Positions 14,184 through 14,834 of a DNA stretch of 14,834 bases are shown piece after piece. The translations under genes were made by a program, and so were the position numbers. Below the pieces are notes generated by a model. That model did not search any database and had not been told where the DNA came from. It saw only the letters and a list, made by a program, of their open reading frames with translations. This DNA is from Nitrospirota bacterium (GTDB lineage: Bacteria > Nitrospirota > Thermodesulfovibrionia > Thermodesulfovibrionales > UBA1546), in contig SCSY01000118.1 in the NCBI GenBank assembly GCA_004298625.1, positions 1 through 14,834 on the forward strand, in the 5' to 3' direction. Position 1 is the first letter of the stretch. Each line of letters begins with the position of its first letter.

Positions 14184-14232
14184 GTCATTGCAAGGGATAA
14201 AATGACGAAGTCTACGATCCGTAGGGCAATCT
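14184..14232 (+). repeat. Degenerate interspersed repeat, GTCATTGC...GCAATCT type (copy B)
   Basis: The segment begins GTCATTGCAAG, contains GACGAAG, and ends GGGCAATCT. This is the frame of a repeat family I know as common in many environmental bacterial genomes (GTCATTGCGAG ... GCAATCTC). The inner part is replaced by a small hairpin (CTACG ATC CGTAG, 14212-14224). It lies just downstream of the DUF2283-like gene, in the opposite orientation to copy A. Confidence 0.6.
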
Positions 14233-14242
14233 AATTTTTAAA

Positions 14243-14452
14243 TTAAGCGGCGGAAAGTTCCGGCAGTTTGAATTCTATCTTCTTGCCCATTACTGTAGAT
14301 GCCTCTATAACTTCGATGCCGATAAGTTTGTCCTCTTTATCAAAATCAGCATGCACTCCCGGGCTTACAGTAATGGTTTTTGCCGCCTTCACTTCAGGTT
14401 CGGCAAAATACATGTACAGCAAATCCCTCTCAGGATCATATTCAATCTTCAT
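14243..14452 (-). CDS. DUF2283-like small protein
   Basis: This 69-residue protein starts MKIEYDPERDLLYMYF and contains the ADFDKEDKLIGIEVIEAS segment. These are the typical marks of the DUF2283 family: an N-terminal YDxxxDxLYxxF motif and a GIEI-type end. The family function is unknown. No membrane segment, signal peptide or metal motif is visible. A GAGGGGG ribosome binding site lies about five bases before the ATG, and a likely promoter is at about 14525-14533, so it is probably expressed on its own. It sits between two inverted copies of an interspersed repeat, upstream of the acs promoter, with no visible functional link to acetyl-CoA synthesis. Confidence 0.85.
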   Translation of the reverse strand: MKIEYDPERDLLYMYFAEPEVKAAKTITVSPGVHADFDKEDKLIGIEVIEASTVMGKKIEFKLPELSAA

Positions 14453-14524
14453 ATTTACCCCCTCTTTAAAAACTTGCCGTATCGTGCCTTTCTGTAATTT
14501 TTATTTCTTGACTCATAATAGGCA

Positions 14525-14533
14525 ATTATAACA
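14525..14533 (-). promoter_or_regulatory. Extended -10 promoter of the DUF2283-like gene
   Basis: On the minus strand TGTTATAAT (14525-14533) is a consensus extended -10 element. No good -35 box stands 16-18 bases upstream, which extended -10 promoters tolerate. Transcription would start near 14518, giving a leader of about 65 bases to the ATG at 14452. Confidence 0.5.
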
Positions 14534-14578
14534 TGCAAGAAACAGCCACGGCGCAGAAAAGTTGCCGCCCCGCGCTTT

Positions 14579-14634
14579 CGAAGCGAAGAATCTCACTTGG
14601 GATTGCCGCGCTCCCTTTGGTCGCTCGCAATGAC
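14579..14634 (-). repeat. Interspersed repeat, GTCATTGCGAG...GGCAATCC type (copy A)
   Basis: Read on the minus strand, the segment runs GTCATTGCGAGCGACC, then GGGAGCGCGGCAATCCC, and ends GATTCTTCGCTTCG. It is a well-preserved member of the widespread intergenic repeat family, recognisable by its false translation CHCERPKGARQS. It lies between the end of the right-edge gene and the DUF2283 promoter. The ATTGC/GCAAT ends are complementary, so it can fold. It does not code. Confidence 0.75.
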
Positions 14635-14681
14635 AACAACAGAAAAAACCGGAAAATAGAATTTCAGAACTCAGCAAATAA

Positions 14682-14834
14682 CTACCTCGCGGGCAAGACC
14701 ACCCGAAACCCGTCGAAGCTGCGACGGCCCGTAGGTGCGTCCCAGCCCCGGAACGAAGCCTCCAAGCCCCTCGTATAGCCGTTCCAGGAACCACCACGCC
14801 GAACCTTAGCTTTTCCGCTTGAAGGCCCGGTTGG
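14682..14834 (-). CDS. C-terminal end of a formylglycine-generating-enzyme (SUMF1)-fold protein; possible DGR variable protein (5' part outside window)
   Basis: The last 50 residues before a TAG at 14682-14684 include VRRGGSWNGYTRGLEASFRG and SFDGFRVVLPAR. RGGSW...R...R......GFRVV is the C-terminal core of the FGE-sulfatase/SUMF1 fold. Active FGE oxidises a sulfatase Cys to formylglycine, but the catalytic part is not visible here. The same fold serves as the display scaffold of many DGR target proteins, whose variable region is exactly this stretch. Between the conserved core codons, the positions that vary in the family are mostly NNC codons (GGC, TTC, GAC, CGC, AGC), as expected from AAC template codons after adenine mutagenesis. 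The segment is about 64% GC by my count at 14701-14834, richer than its neighbours. No reverse transcriptase or template repeat lies in the window. The fold is confident; the DGR role is inference. Confidence 0.8.
   Translation of the reverse strand, partial: PTGPSSGKAKVRRGGSWNGYTRGLEASFRGWDAPTGRRSFDGFRVVLPAR

Noticed and set aside
1..14681. Template repeat or reverse transcriptase of a DGR inside the window
   Set aside because: By eye, no second copy of the RGGSW...GFRVV coding segment and no reverse-transcriptase motif is found on either strand.
14513..14797. Open frame of 94 codons on the minus strand overlapping the right-edge gene
   Set aside because: Its translation contains the CHCERPKGARQS string typical of the interspersed repeat, and it overlaps the FGE-fold frame in another phase. 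It is a false frame.

Overview
The window is a bacterial chromosome fragment, with genes estimated by eye at about 45-50% GC. It is dominated by one minus-strand operon for the carbonyl branch of the Wood-Ljungdahl (reductive acetyl-CoA) pathway. The gene set and order (acsE-acsD-acsC-acsB-acsA/cooS, then an NADH-dehydrogenase-type flavoprotein module) suggest an anaerobic, CO2-fixing or acetyl-CoA-oxidising bacterium. Nitrospirota (Thermodesulfovibrio-like) or a sulfate-reducing Desulfobacterota are my best guesses. I cannot fix the taxon from sequence alone.

Layout, in direction of transcription (right to left). At the right edge (14682-14834) is the C-terminal end of a formylglycine-generating-enzyme-fold protein whose codon pattern resembles the variable region of a diversity-generating retroelement (DGR) target. 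A small DUF2283-like gene (14243-14452) follows, flanked by two interspersed-repeat copies in opposite orientation. An extended -10 promoter at about 14052-14080 then starts the operon: acsE (methyltransferase), acsD and acsC (corrinoid iron-sulfur protein), acsB (acetyl-CoA synthase), acsA/cooS (CO dehydrogenase), nuoE-like, nuoF/hydB-like, a free-standing copy of the NuoF iron-sulfur tail, and a nuoG-like subunit. A strong intrinsic terminator at 1161-1192 ends it. Beyond that, pheT has its own promoter and runs off the left edge. pheS is not upstream of it.

How the genes work together. AcsE moves the methyl group of methyl-tetrahydrofolate to the cobamide of AcsCD. AcsA reduces CO2 to CO (or the reverse). 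AcsB joins methyl, CO and CoA into acetyl-CoA. The NuoE/NuoF/Fe-S/NuoG set looks like a soluble NAD(H)-reactive electron module related to HydABC-type bifurcating enzymes. It lacks a hydrogenase H-cluster and the active-site Cys/Sec of a formate dehydrogenase. I infer that it exchanges electrons between NADH and the ferredoxin used by CODH. The methyl branch and the nickel-insertion factors are not in this window.

The most unusual features are four. (1) The spacers inside the operon are filled with short tandem repeats, mostly of period 7, of three or four unrelated consensus sequences, most arranged as inverted repeats. (2) A putative DGR variable region lies at the right edge. (3) The PheT lacks the usual N-terminal tRNA-binding (EMAP-like) domain and may be translated from a leaderless mRNA. 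(4) A separate gene duplicates the Fe-S C-terminus of NuoF.
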